This document shows, piece by piece, positions 9,158 through 18,640 of a stretch of 64,000 nt of DNA (positions within the stretch are counted from its first letter, which is position 1; each line of letters opens with the position of its first letter). A model generated the notes under the pieces. The model was given only the letters and a program-made list of their open reading frames with translations. It did not search any database and was not told where the DNA came from. Location of the stretch: the NCBI RefSeq assembly GCF_021379005.1, contig NZ_CP075171.1:5084001-5148000 (forward strand), written 5' to 3'. The translations under genes and the position numbers were made by a program. This DNA is from Leptodesmis sichuanensis A121. Lineage in GTDB: Bacteria; Cyanobacteriota; Cyanobacteriia; Leptolyngbyales; Leptolyngbyaceae.

Positions 9158-10002
9158 CCCGCACGTTCAATCGAGTAGACTAAATCATTCATGGCCTGCT
9201 GCATCTGGATATAGACCTGGTTGTAGCAAGCGTCCACATAATCTCGATCGCGGGCCGCTTCCCGTCCGTAGCGCTCAAACACGATCGGTTCGCAGATGTG
9301 GGTATGCACCTGTACCGGCAAGGGAATGTGGGGCAAGGGGCCAATGCCAATTCCCCAGGGCAATCCCAGATAGATGGGAAACGTCTCTGGATCGGCATCA
9401 AACAGCCAGGGCATCCCCCACTGATGGAGTTGCCGCACCTGTTCATATAGATCGGCCAGCACAATGAACGTATCATGGGCACCGTAGGAAATTACGGGCA
9501 CGATCGGGACATTTTCCTGCAAGGCCAGTTTGATAAAGGCGCGATTGCTTTCTAAACAAATTTTGTGCCGTAGCGCATGGGGCCGAAACACATCTTTGGC
9601 TCCACCCGGATACACCAGCACACTGGCTCCCTGCCGTAAAGCCGCGATCGCCATTTTGGGATGGGCCTGAATGGCTCCCACCTGGGCCGCAATGTGAGCC
9701 AGCAGGGGGGATACCTTCCAGACAGCGGGATGCATCAGGCCATAAACGGAATGCTGATCCCCAAAGCGATGAAACCACTCATACATCATCATGAACATAT
9801 CGGGAGCGGCCAATCCCCCATTATGGGAACCTACAAATAACACCTGCTTTTGAGGGTCAATGTGATGCCAACCACTACTTTGCACTCGGAAATAATGGTG
9901 ATACTGCCATCTCCAGATCGGCATCAGAAGACGGATGACATGAGGATTGCGGTGATGCAGTGACCAGCCTGAATTCTGCCAGAGGTTACTTTTTTTACCC
10001 AT
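9154..10002 (-). CDS. Lysophospholipid/diacylglycerol acyltransferase family protein
   Basis: A 282-residue membrane-associated acyltransferase of the PlsC/DGAT superfamily, which transfers acyl groups to glycerolipids. The catalytic block is FVGSHNGGLAAPD, an H-X-loop-D variant resembling DGAT-type NHGG motifs rather than the NHX4D of PlsC. LVYPGGAKDVFRP is the glycine/proline substrate-binding block and NVPIVPVISYGAHD a later family block. ATG at 10002. The gene overlaps the lipoprotein phosphatase by 4 bp at its 3' end. The acyl acceptor cannot be told from sequence. Confidence 0.8.
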   Translation of the reverse strand: MGKKSNLWQNSGWSLHHRNPHVIRLLMPIWRWQYHHYFRVQSSGWHHIDPQKQVLFVGSHNGGLAAPDMFMMMYEWFHRFGDQHSVYGLMHPAVWKVSPLLAHIAAQVGAIQAHPKMAIAALRQGASVLVYPGGAKDVFRPHALRHKICLESNRAFIKLALQENVPIVPVISYGAHDTFIVLADLYEQVRQLHQWGMPWLFDADPETFPIYLGLPWGIGIGPLPHIPLPVQVHTHICEPIVFERYGREAARDRDYVDACYNQVYIQMQQAMNDLVYSIERAG

Positions 10003-10042
10003 CGCCGCATATTACCAGGATTGGTGATCGCAGGGCAATTAA

Positions 10043-10693
10043 CTACCCGCCGCCCGATCGTAGCTTCTGGGCTTTGCCAGTGATGTTTGCCCGTGACTCC
10101 ACCACAAACTCCGGAATCTCCTCCAGTTCCCACTCTTCCAGACTGTATTGCTCACACACCAGACTCAAGCGATGTCCGGTGCCAGTCATTGGATTAATGG
10201 AATGGGTCAAATCCCCCTGAAAAATCAGCAGGGTATTGGTCTGAGGCCGAATTTTTCCCACCTGTCCCTTATGAGCCACTTTATGTCCCGGTGCCGATCG
10301 GTTCAGAATCAGTTCACCCCCTTCTAAATCGGGCGGCACTTCGATATACAACACACTTACTAGCGCAGGCGGCGCGATCGTCTTGCAATAGGAGCGCAGG
10401 GAGCGATCGATATGCGGATCCACCCGCGAACCCGTTTTCAGGAGTAGTGGATTTAAATAAAACGCATTACAGTCTGCTTGCAAGGCCCGATCCAGATAGG
10501 GCTTGAAGTAAGGAAACTCCCGCTCTACAACGGATTGGTGCGAGCGTCGGAAGACGATCGAAAATCCCTTCGTACCCACAAAATCCCGATTGAGATTGTT
10601 GACCGTAAAATAGGGGCAATCCAGAATCTTCCGTTGCAACTTGCTTAAGTAACGGGGAGAAAACGCTTCAGGATAGTCGTGATAGTAGGGCAA
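10043..10693 (-). CDS. 2OG-Fe(II) oxygenase family protein
   Basis: A 216-residue protein with the metal triad of 2-oxoglutarate/iron dioxygenases: HID in RVDPHIDRSL, the distal histidine in FQGDLTHSINPM, and a downstream arginine in HRLSLVCEQY that would bind the 2-oxoglutarate carboxylate. Spacing (about 70 residues between HxD and H) fits prolyl-4-hydroxylase-like enzymes. The start appears to be TTG at 10693 (PYYHDYPEAFSPRYL). It is probably cotranscribed with the acyltransferase downstream, from which it is separated by 40 bp. The hydroxylated substrate is unknown. Confidence 0.78.
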   Translation of the reverse strand: MPYYHDYPEAFSPRYLSKLQRKILDCPYFTVNNLNRDFVGTKGFSIVFRRSHQSVVEREFPYFKPYLDRALQADCNAFYLNPLLLKTGSRVDPHIDRSLRSYCKTIAPPALVSVLYIEVPPDLEGGELILNRSAPGHKVAHKGQVGKIRPQTNTLLIFQGDLTHSINPMTGTGHRLSLVCEQYSLEEWELEEIPEFVVESRANITGKAQKLRSGGG

Positions 10694-10774
10694 AAGCGGC
10701 GATCGCGGTGGTTCAACTATTTCTCAGCGTAATTGCTGACCAGCACATTGTGCAAATTTTGTCCCGGACTTAGC

Positions 10775-11065
10775 TCAGGAGTTTAAGAAGTGGTCGGCTT
10801 GCTGGCGGTGACGATCGGCCACGACAGCCAGCACGGTGGAAATGGTGGTAGCAATCACTCCGGCATCATCGGTAAAGCCAAGACCAGCAACGACATCCGG
10901 AATGGCATCGATAGGCATCAGGAAATAGCCAAGGGCAGCGGCGATCGCGGCTTTGGCCCAGGGAGGGGTTTGCTCATCCAGCATACAGAAATACATGGCA
11001 ACAGCATCTCTCAGAAACGGTAGCCGCCCTGCGAATTGTTTCGCTGTCTTCAAAAAGTTTTCCAT
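10775..11065 (-). CDS. YkvA family (DUF1232) small membrane protein
   Basis: A 96-residue protein with the DUF1232 core: AKAAIAAALGYFLMPIDAIPDVVAGLGFTDDAGVI, in which the PxDxIPD motif is the family hallmark. One or two hydrophobic helices (AAIAAALGYFLM and ATTISTVLAVVAD) suggest a membrane or peripheral location. Function in the family is unknown. ATG at 11065; the gene lies 27 bp downstream of the methyltransferase on the same strand, so the two may be cotranscribed. Confidence 0.85.
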   Translation of the reverse strand: MENFLKTAKQFAGRLPFLRDAVAMYFCMLDEQTPPWAKAAIAAALGYFLMPIDAIPDVVAGLGFTDDAGVIATTISTVLAVVADRHRQQADHFLNS

Positions 11066-11092
11066 CCGTCCCTTCCTCTGGGAATTTTTTCT

Positions 11093-11641
11093 CTACTTTA
11101 GCGTGGGTGAGCGATCGTTGTGGTCAGGAATTGTCCAGGCATAGAGCGTGGCGATTTCGTCGGCTTCAATGGGGATCTGAAGCACCTTTTCGGGGGGCCA
11201 GTCGCCCATATCAAAATCGTGGGAAATGATGCGGGTTCCCGGTTGCAGTTGGGCGAAGAGTTGGGGGCGTAGTTTTAAGTTCAGGTGAGGTAACAGGTAA
11301 AGAATCACCACAGTAGCCTCTTGGAAATCACTGGTGTAGAGATCCTGACAATAGAATTGCACCAGATGGGCAACCCCAGCCGCTTCAGCATTATGGATAC
11401 TTTCTTGAACACGATCGCGATCGATATCAATCCCTACCCCTCTGGCCCCAAATCGTTGTGCAGCAGTAATTAGAATGCGTCCATCGCCGCAGCCCAGATC
11501 ATACAACACATCGTCGGTGGTAATCTGGGCCAGGGTAAGCAGGGCATCCACCACATGGGGTGGTGTAGGAATGTAACCAATATCCGGTCTGCGATGTTTC
11601 GGCTGGCAATCGGGCATCAAACGATCAGGAACTTGATCCAA
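11093..11641 (-). CDS. Class I SAM-dependent methyltransferase
   Basis: A compact 182-residue Rossmann methyltransferase. The SAM-binding loop is VLYDLGCGDGRI, with acidic residue after strand two in GVGIDIDRDRV and motif VQFYCQDLYTSDF. The first 25 residues (PDIGYIPTPPHVVDALL) resemble small methyltransferases whose substrate is unassigned. There is no substrate-recognition domain beyond the core. It is immediately upstream of the YkvA gene. A low-complexity CCCAATCCCC-type tract separates it from the exoprotein gene on the same strand. Confidence 0.82.
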   Translation of the reverse strand: MDQVPDRLMPDCQPKHRRPDIGYIPTPPHVVDALLTLAQITTDDVLYDLGCGDGRILITAAQRFGARGVGIDIDRDRVQESIHNAEAAGVAHLVQFYCQDLYTSDFQEATVVILYLLPHLNLKLRPQLFAQLQPGTRIISHDFDMGDWPPEKVLQIPIEADEIATLYAWTIPDHNDRSPTLK

Positions 11642-11709
11642 CGGTGATCAAAACAAAGTACAGCAGGGAAATTGTACCCAATTCCCAATCCCCAATCCCC
11701 AACTCCCAA

Positions 11710-14637
11710 TCAATTGCAACGAAGACCCAGAAAGATTTCTCCGGTACTTAAGCGATAAATGCCATCAGCTTCAGCGATCGCGGGATTTGCTACCGTGGAG
11801 GAGCGATCGGCGGGAAGCGGGGCCAGTTCATAGGTTGAGAAGGGGACACTGGCAAGATCATCGGGTTGGGTGGGGATGCCGCCTGCTCCGGTAATCACCA
11901 AACTGCCCTGGTGCGCTCGCTGGACAATGCAACTATTGGCGATCAGAGAATCGGTATCTACGGGTGCAGCGGGTAATTGCACAACTGTATTTTGCAGCTT
12001 ACCGATGTCGGGTAAGGCAATGATGCCAGCACTCAAACGACCACTGGCATTAATATCCACTTTGCCATTGCCGCGTAAAGTCGTGGGATCAACACCGGGA
12101 GGCGCAGGCTTGTACTGAAAGCCATAGAAAACAGGGGTTCTCAGGGTAATGTTGCCGCCTCTACCATCCCTGGAGAAAGCCAGAATATCGGTATCATCCA
12201 GCAAAAGAATGGCATCTGCCGCTAAGGTAATATCACCCCCGCCGCCCTCGCCACTAAAGACACTGGTGTTAATACGGCTGCTACCTGATAAGCGAATTTG
12301 ACCGGCCTGGATCGCGATCGCACCACCGGAAACCTGGGCAGATGCCGTAGAAATTTGACCGTTACGCCCCTGGAATCGATCTCTTACGGTCAGGGAAATA
12401 TTGCCCGATCGTCCGGTTCCCCAACTCTGAGCAGAAATTTCACCCCCATCGTTGAGTGTCAGGTTGCGCGATCGCAGGTTGATATCGCCACCTACCCCAG
12501 TGGAATTGGCAGTTGTTGTACTGAAGATGCCACTGGCAATCTGGGTGTTTGGTTCAATACCAGCAATCGTAATGCGATCGGCCCGGACTTGAATATCTCC
12601 CCCATTGCCTTGGCCGCGCGTACTGGCCTGTAACTGACCGCCATTCGTGAGAACCAGGGATTGCGCCGTGAGGCTAATATTGCCGCTGTTTCCCAGGGCT
12701 GCTGGTCCCACTCGGCTGAAGATGGCACTACCAGTCGGGGCACTATCCTGACTTACCCCATCGAACAAGGTGGTACCAGCCACCGCGACGGTGATGTTGG
12801 CGGCATTTCCTCGGCCTAATGTACTGGCGGCGATCGCAGCCCCTCTCGTCACGGTCAGAGAATTAGCGGTTAGTGCGATATCTCCCCCATTGCCAATGGC
12901 GATCGGGCTAACGCTACTAAAAATCCCTGTTGAAAATCTGCCATATTGGCCGTCTAAAGCGATCGGGCCAGTGACCTGAATTTGCACATTGCCCGCATTA
13001 CCCCGCCCAAAAGTAGTGGCTACAGCCGCCGCCCCTTCGATCATGGAGAGAGCACCAGCCTGCAACGAAATCCCGCCACTGTTCCCCAGCCCCCGTTCGC
13101 CCACAAAACTATAGAGTCCCCCCGGATCTGGGATTCCCACTGGTACTCCACCCCCCAGTTTGACGGCTCCTAACGTTTGAATTGTAATCTTGCCAGAGTT
13201 GCCAATCCCATTTGTGCTGGCATCCAGTTGGACACCCTGCTCAGCGGCTAATGAAGCGGCTGTGATATTGATCCCGCCACTATTGCCGATCGCCCCCTCA
13301 TCCACCCCACTATAGGCACCACTGGGAATCCTAGAATTGGCTCCCACTCCAGCGAAACGCACCCCTTCCTGAGTGGCAATCGTCACACTGCCAGCATTGC
13401 CCTGGCCCAGAGTGCTGGCCGTTAACAGGGCACCATTCGTGACAGAAAGGGATTCTGCCCGAATGACAATGCCGCCACTGTTACCCACAGCCCCCGGATT
13501 CACTCGGCTGAAAGTACCACTGGCATTTTGTTGTAGATCTTCCCCATCAAAATTCACGGCTCCCCTGGCCAGAATGGAGATCGTTCCACCATCTCCATTG
13601 CCAAAGGTGCTGGCATTAATCTGGGAGCCATTTGACAGAGAAACCGAGTCTGCCGTCAGGGTAACATTGCCACTATTGCCAGTTCCTAAGACGGAGTTGG
13701 CTATGAAACTGGTATCACTCAAGCGAATCGCTCCGGATGCCCGAATGGCAACATCCCCAGCCTGACTTTCCACACTTCCCTGTTGAGCTGCAATTCCTGC
13801 CCTCAGAATGCTGCCATTGGCAAGGCTGAGATTTTCAGCATTCACGGAGATACTGCCGCCGCCGCCAGCTTGCACATTGACTTCAGTGTTATTACTGAGG
13901 GAGACATCTGCCAGGGGTAAAGTCTCAGGAACCGCCAGGCTCAGCCCATCCGTGGCTGGCACATCAACTGAGCCAGTTCCCCCAATGCCCGCTAATTCCA
14001 CCCGGCCTCCCGGTGCCCGCAGAGAACCGCCCGTGAGGGCGATCGGCTGACCCGCCAGAATTAAACTTTGACCTGCAGTAACGGCCAGATTTGCCTGACT
14101 CCGAATTGCTCCCCCAAGCTGGCTGAACAGCAGTGCAGAAGGATTAATGGTCAGCAAACCGGGGGGATCGGGATTCGTTGCGGTAAAGTTCCCCTGATTG
14201 CCGAATTGCAGTCCTACAGCCGTAGTAGCCACAAAGGATCCGCCCAGATTGAGTTGAGCATTGGGGCCAAAAATGATTCCATTGGGATTGATCAGAAATA
14301 AATTGGCGGTGCCATTCGCTTGCATCAGGCCATCGATGGTAGACGGGGACGGCCCAGTGACCCGGCTGATAATATTCCTGATGGCGGCGGCATTGTTAAA
14401 GATGACACTGCTACCCGTTGGGATCGAAAAAGCTTGAAAACTATGGAACAGATTGGTGCCCCGAACGGCTCCACCTGTGATTTGAATCGTGGGGCCAGGG
14501 GATACCTGCGATCGCTCTATAGCAGGCATCGTGTCATCCGGGATGACTTGAGCCAGTCCGGCAGGGCCGATCGTCAGTATCAGGACAACCCAGCCACCCG
14601 CTAGAGATGACCTTAAACAAAACGATTTGGCCAGCAC
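11710..14637 (-). CDS. Filamentous-hemagglutinin-type exoprotein (TpsA-like)
   Basis: A 975-residue large exoprotein. The N-terminus has a signal peptide (about residues 1-30, ending GPAGLAQ). A two-partner-secretion domain follows, with the family motif NLFLINPNGIIFGPNAQLNL near residue 115. The body is a long right-handed beta-helix made of irregular repeats with recurring GNSGGI, ANITV and LTASTLGQGN-like turns. The C-terminus (CIVQRAHQGSLVITGAGGIP to LGLRC) matches the usual cyanobacterial ending. Such proteins are secreted through a TpsB/Omp85 pore and act in adhesion or contact-dependent functions. No TpsB gene is in the window. GTG at 14637; it is divergent from the CHAT gene with a 159-bp gap between them. 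Confidence 0.9.
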   Translation of the reverse strand: MLAKSFCLRSSLAGGWVVLILTIGPAGLAQVIPDDTMPAIERSQVSPGPTIQITGGAVRGTNLFHSFQAFSIPTGSSVIFNNAAAIRNIISRVTGPSPSTIDGLMQANGTANLFLINPNGIIFGPNAQLNLGGSFVATTAVGLQFGNQGNFTATNPDPPGLLTINPSALLFSQLGGAIRSQANLAVTAGQSLILAGQPIALTGGSLRAPGGRVELAGIGGTGSVDVPATDGLSLAVPETLPLADVSLSNNTEVNVQAGGGGSISVNAENLSLANGSILRAGIAAQQGSVESQAGDVAIRASGAIRLSDTSFIANSVLGTGNSGNVTLTADSVSLSNGSQINASTFGNGDGGTISILARGAVNFDGEDLQQNASGTFSRVNPGAVGNSGGIVIRAESLSVTNGALLTASTLGQGNAGSVTIATQEGVRFAGVGANSRIPSGAYSGVDEGAIGNSGGINITAASLAAEQGVQLDASTNGIGNSGKITIQTLGAVKLGGGVPVGIPDPGGLYSFVGERGLGNSGGISLQAGALSMIEGAAAVATTFGRGNAGNVQIQVTGPIALDGQYGRFSTGIFSSVSPIAIGNGGDIALTANSLTVTRGAAIAASTLGRGNAANITVAVAGTTLFDGVSQDSAPTGSAIFSRVGPAALGNSGNISLTAQSLVLTNGGQLQASTRGQGNGGDIQVRADRITIAGIEPNTQIASGIFSTTTANSTGVGGDINLRSRNLTLNDGGEISAQSWGTGRSGNISLTVRDRFQGRNGQISTASAQVSGGAIAIQAGQIRLSGSSRINTSVFSGEGGGGDITLAADAILLLDDTDILAFSRDGRGGNITLRTPVFYGFQYKPAPPGVDPTTLRGNGKVDINASGRLSAGIIALPDIGKLQNTVVQLPAAPVDTDSLIANSCIVQRAHQGSLVITGAGGIPTQPDDLASVPFSTYELAPLPADRSSTVANPAIAEADGIYRLSTGEIFLGLRCN

Positions 14638-14796
14638 GCACCCCGACTCCCCCTGGTAGGTAGCATTCCTAAAATCTCGTCAGCAACGGTTATCTTATTG
14701 CTAACAGTTAGCGAGTAGATGCATTGACACAACAAGGTTATTCTCATTTAACTCGCTGCATTACGTCAGCGCTAACAGCACCCTACGGGTACAACC

Positions 14797-17634
14797 TTGT
14801 ATGTCATTACAAGTAGACTCTTTAAAAACCCTATCATTAGTATTCCAAACTCGAGAGAAACTTTGTGTAAACGTCATTGGTGGCATCATCTGAGAAGAAT
14901 TGGGTTGAGTGCATTATTTCTGAGCAGCCTCGTGGTAGGCGTGTGTCTAGGCAGCGTACCCTGGTCGCGACAACCCATTTCTCTGGCAACCATTGCATCA
15001 GCTACTCCACCCACAGCCCATGCTTTAGCGAATGGCCTGACCCGCTATCAAGCCGGAGATGTGCTGGGGGCGATTCAACAGTGGCAAACTCTGGTGTCCG
15101 TTAAGTCATCCCACGGATCCTTGAGGACAGATCAGGTGGCCGCTCTCAAATATCTAGCCAGAGCCTACGCTCAAGTTGGGCAACTGAATTCTGCGATCGC
15201 CAGTCTTAAAGATCTGACTCACTTCTATCGGCAGACTGGCAACGATCAGGAATGGGGCCGTATGCTGACCGAACAGGCGCAACTTTATAGTCAGTTGGGA
15301 CAGCAGGATCAGGCGATCGCCCTCCTGTGTGGCGCGTTAGCCGAAGATGACATTGACGAGAACGAACTTGTTGAGAAAAGTACCTGTCAGGCCGATAGTG
15401 CTTTAGCGATCGCCCATCGGCTTGGCGATCGGGTGGGAGAAGCAGCGGCCCTGGGCAGTTTGGGCAACATTTATCGGCTGCAGGGAGAGTATGAAGCGGC
15501 GATTGAATATCTGGAACAGAGTCTGGCGATCGCGGAGAAAATTCCCCATCTCTCCTATCAAATTGCAGCCCTCACAGGTCTGGGAAACGTCTACAGTAAC
15601 CTGGCCCAACGCACCGATCGCCAACTCCAATACGTTCAACAAACTGGCAGCCCCAGCCTGATTAATACTCAGACTCGCCGGGCCAACCAGTACAATCATC
15701 AGGCGATTCACTATTTACAAACCAGTTTGCAATTAACTCGTGCTCAGAAAGACCCGGTGAACGAACTCCGCATCCTTCTGAATTTAGTCCTACCGCTCCA
15801 TCATCACTGGGGCAGAGGAGAGTGGAATTTGGGAAATGGGGATGGACTGGTCAGCCATTCGCCGAGGCTGCTGTTAGAACAGGCAACAGAGATATTGAAT
15901 CGGCTGCCTGATTCTCGCGAAAAAGCCTTTGCGGCTATCCGGTTAGCGACTCTCTGGTCTTTGATCCCATTGTCAGCTAAGGAAGAGGCGGAATTGACGG
16001 CCTATTGTGTGGGGACTGAAATGAATGCCGTCAGTTTGAATTGGTTACATCAGGCGATCGCCATTGGTCAGCGAATTCACGACTCTCAGGCAATGTCTCT
16101 GGCGCTGGGCCGCCTGGGGCATCGTTATGAATGTGCAAAAGAGTATGCTCAGGCATTGCGGTTAACCCAACAGGCAGAATTGCTCGATTCCAGTCAGGAA
16201 ACCCGCTATTTGTGGGAATGGCAAGCCGGACGCATTCTCCGTTCCCAGGGAAAAATCACCCCAGCGATCGCCGCTTATGAAATGGCTGTCAAAACTCTCA
16301 ATACCATCCGTGCCGATCTGGCGATCGCGAACCGAGGGTTCCAATTCGACTTCCGTGACACTGTGGAACCTGTTTATCGCGAGTTAACGGAATTGTATTT
16401 AGAACAAGCCCGCTCCAGTTCCCACACCCCAATCCCGACTCCCTCACCCATCACGGCTGCGCTCCAAACCATCGACAGCTTACGTCTGGCTGAAGTACAG
16501 AACTACCTGGGTGATAGCTGTTCCTTGCCAGTTGTGTCAAAACCTGTGACGTTAATTGATGCGAAAACTGCCATACTCAGCACCATTATGTTGGGCGATC
16601 GCGTAGCCGTCATTTTATCGCAGCCTCAACCTGGCAAGGGGCTGCAATCGCAGGTGTACTGGATTCCGGCCAACCGAGAAACCCTGGTGCAAACCGTTAA
16701 TGCCCTGCGACGGCAACTCGAAAAACGGTCTGATTTGACCAATCGCTACTTGACGGAAGCCCAAACTCTCTACAACTGGCTCATTCGTCCGTTTCAGGCT
16801 AGGTTGCAACAGTCCTCTATTGAAACATTGGTCTTTATTCAAGACGGCATTTTACGCAGTCTGCCGATGGCGGCGTTGCATGATGGCCAGCAGTTTTTGG
16901 TGGAACGGTACGCGATCGCCAGCACCTTAAGTCTCACCTTAGTCGATCCAGTCAAACTGAATCCGGCAGCTTTACGAGTACTGGCTTTTGGCATTACGGA
17001 ACCCTCCATGGTGGAAGGCCCGATTTATTTTGAACCGTTGAATTATGTCCAGTCTGAAATTGCCGCCATTCAACGGCTGTTTCCCGGCAGCGAAGGAATT
17101 TTGAATCAGGAATTTACCCGCGATCGCCTGCAGCAAGAACTGGCTCAAAACAATTTTCCGATTGTGCATCTATCCACGCACGGCAAGTTTGGCATTGATG
17201 CCCGCGATACCTTTCTGGTTACTGGACGGCAGGAACGGCAGCGATCGCACCCAGCCGGAGGCAAGCACCCCCCAGCATACAATGAGAAATTGACGCTTAA
17301 TCAGCTTTATCAAACCCTGCGCCAGTTGAAGCGGGGCAACACGCTGGAACTGCTGACCCTGACTGCTTGCGACACGGCGGTTGGCAGCGACCGGGATGCT
17401 CTGGGAATTGCCGGACTTTCGCTCCAGGCAGGTGCCAAAAGTGCAGTAGCATCTCTCTGGCAGGTCGATGATCAATCCACCGCACAATTAATTACCCAGT
17501 TTTACCAAAATCTCCATCAGGGCATGAGCCGTGCCAAAGCCTTACAATTGGCCCAGCAATCCTGGTTAAAAGCCTCTCCTAACAGCCACCCTGGTTACTG
17601 GGCGGCCTTAATCTTAGTCGGTAACTGGTTGTGA
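14797..17634 (+). CDS. TPR-CHAT caspase-like protein
   Basis: A 945-residue protein with a membrane or signal segment near residue 35 (IGLSALFLSSLVVGVCLGS), then TPR repeats to about residue 540 (for example GDRVGEAAALGSLGNIYRLQ and the following pair of helices). The C-terminal CHAT peptidase domain keeps the caspase-type dyad: His795 in HLSTHGKFG and Cys858 in LTLTACDTAVG. It ends in the typical GYWAALILVGNWL. CHAT proteins are proteases or scaffolds linked to stress responses. In cyanobacteria they commonly neighbour two-partner-secretion exoproteins, as here. TTG at 14797 is the longest start; TTG at 14863 is an alternative. The CPBP gene begins 7 bp downstream. Confidence 0.88.
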   Translation: MYVITSRLFKNPIISIPNSRETLCKRHWWHHLRRIGLSALFLSSLVVGVCLGSVPWSRQPISLATIASATPPTAHALANGLTRYQAGDVLGAIQQWQTLVSVKSSHGSLRTDQVAALKYLARAYAQVGQLNSAIASLKDLTHFYRQTGNDQEWGRMLTEQAQLYSQLGQQDQAIALLCGALAEDDIDENELVEKSTCQADSALAIAHRLGDRVGEAAALGSLGNIYRLQGEYEAAIEYLEQSLAIAEKIPHLSYQIAALTGLGNVYSNLAQRTDRQLQYVQQTGSPSLINTQTRRANQYNHQAIHYLQTSLQLTRAQKDPVNELRILLNLVLPLHHHWGRGEWNLGNGDGLVSHSPRLLLEQATEILNRLPDSREKAFAAIRLATLWSLIPLSAKEEAELTAYCVGTEMNAVSLNWLHQAIAIGQRIHDSQAMSLALGRLGHRYECAKEYAQALRLTQQAELLDSSQETRYLWEWQAGRILRSQGKITPAIAAYEMAVKTLNTIRADLAIANRGFQFDFRDTVEPVYRELTELYLEQARSSSHTPIPTPSPITAALQTIDSLRLAEVQNYLGDSCSLPVVSKPVTLIDAKTAILSTIMLGDRVAVILSQPQPGKGLQSQVYWIPANRETLVQTVNALRRQLEKRSDLTNRYLTEAQTLYNWLIRPFQARLQQSSIETLVFIQDGILRSLPMAALHDGQQFLVERYAIASTLSLTLVDPVKLNPAALRVLAFGITEPSMVEGPIYFEPLNYVQSEIAAIQRLFPGSEGILNQEFTRDRLQQELAQNNFPIVHLSTHGKFGIDARDTFLVTGRQERQRSHPAGGKHPPAYNEKLTLNQLYQTLRQLKRGNTLELLTLTACDTAVGSDRDALGIAGLSLQAGAKSAVASLWQVDDQSTAQLITQFYQNLHQGMSRAKALQLAQQSWLKASPNSHPGYWAALILVGNWL

Positions 17635-17641
17635 TATCTGA

Positions 17642-18358
17642 ATGGCGATCGAGATGAGTTCAAACGCAGCGATAGCCACCGCGATCGTCGCAAAAGCCGG
17701 AACTGCAGTTAGGATCGGCCCTGCATCGGGTAGGATCAAACTGTTTGCTAGTGGTTGTCCTGTGCCCGATTCATTTTCAGAAGATCCCGAATTAACTCCC
17801 CTCACCCGCACGCAAGTTTTAATTGCTATGGGGGTTACAGCGGTTGTTTTACTGCTTGTGAGCAAACTTTGGGTGCAGTTTGCTTCAGGAATTGCCCTCT
17901 CAATGCGCTGGTCAATTGCCGCCGCAGGACTGGGAGTGGCCCTGGGGTTGGGCATTACACTGGCCAGTTCTGTCGTCTATGCACTCTGGCCCGCCTATCG
18001 CCGCAGTGCTGACTACTATCTGGATCTAGTCCTAAAACCTCTCGTATGGCCGGATTTAATCTGGCTGGGCTTACTTCCTGGTCTGAGCGAGGAATTGCTA
18101 TTCAGGGGGGTGATGCTTCCCACCTTTGGCTTCGATACACTGGGGGTTTTACTGTCCAGTTTGTGTTTTGGTGTCTTGCATCTAAGTAGTCTGAAACAAT
18201 GGCCCTATGTGGTGTGGGCTACCATCGTTGGGGTCATCTTAGGTACCAGTGCCCTGATGACAAACAATTTATTGGTTCCAATGGTGGCTCATGTAATTAC
18301 GAATCTAGTTTCAAGCGCGCTGTGGAAATGGGGGGAGTTACGCCAGGAGCAGGGTTGA
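17642..18358 (+). CDS. CPBP family intramembrane glutamic endopeptidase
   Basis: A 238-residue multi-pass membrane protease of the CAAX-processing/bacteriocin-protection family. The catalytic motif is SEELLFRGVML, with the histidine motifs FGVLHLS and MVAHVITNL in later helices. Hydrophobic stretches near residues 65-80, 90-115, 150-175 and 190-220 support the expected fold. It starts 7 bp after the CHAT gene, so the two are likely cotranscribed. Substrates of cyanobacterial members are mostly unknown. Confidence 0.87.
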   Translation: MAIEMSSNAAIATAIVAKAGTAVRIGPASGRIKLFASGCPVPDSFSEDPELTPLTRTQVLIAMGVTAVVLLLVSKLWVQFASGIALSMRWSIAAAGLGVALGLGITLASSVVYALWPAYRRSADYYLDLVLKPLVWPDLIWLGLLPGLSEELLFRGVMLPTFGFDTLGVLLSSLCFGVLHLSSLKQWPYVVWATIVGVILGTSALMTNNLLVPMVAHVITNLVSSALWKWGELRQEQG

Positions 18359-18475
18359 ACTTTGCCCACATCCAGATTTTTGGTGGCTCTCCTGCTGATT
18401 GACTGACAAAAGTTCTGAAAGGCTCATGTCTCTGTTGTCAACCCGCCCTAAAATAAATTTTGGGCTAACAGCGCA

Positions 18476-18605
18476 AGTCCATGCAAATGGACTGAAACTC
18501 TTGTCCAGTCATCTTTAGATGACTTTGGCGATGAGCCAGGAAATTGATTTCCTGGTGATGCAGCGGGTATTCAGGAGATTTGTCAGTCAACCAGGGCTGT
18601 CCTGA
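18476..18605. other. Intergenic segment with four consecutive stem-loops
   Basis: The 277-bp gap after the CPBP gene contains AGTCCAT-GCAA-ATGGACT (18476-18493), AGTCATC-TTTA-GATGACT (18507-18524, flanked by CC and GG) and CCAGGAAA-TTGA-TTTCCTGG (18536-18555). A weaker TCAGGA/TCCTGA pair sits at 18571-18605. The first three stems are perfect and have tetraloops. No T-run follows, so this is not a simple terminator. It could be a structured RNA, a 3' UTR, or a small palindromic repeat. I do not recognise a known riboswitch or ribozyme. Confidence 0.45.
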
Positions 18606-18611
18606 GGAAAT

Positions 18612-18640
18612 TCCAGTCTTCTAGTTGGACTTGGTTTAAT
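18612..18640 (-). repeat. Partial copy of the ~75-bp palindromic repeat family
   Basis: On the minus strand this reads AAACCAAGTCCAACTAGAAG, matching the left half of the repeats at 45166, 50009 and 59181. The stop codon TAA of the TPR gene is at the edge of the copy. Only half of the palindrome is present. Confidence 0.5.

Noticed and set aside
9147..9467. Plus-strand 106-codon frame opposite the acyltransferase
   Set aside because: Shadow of the acyltransferase gene, with no domain.
18476..18555. Hairpins considered as a tRNA, integron attC site or known riboswitch
   Set aside because: No acceptor stem, anticodon, T-loop or attC core sites were seen, and no known riboswitch consensus was recognised.
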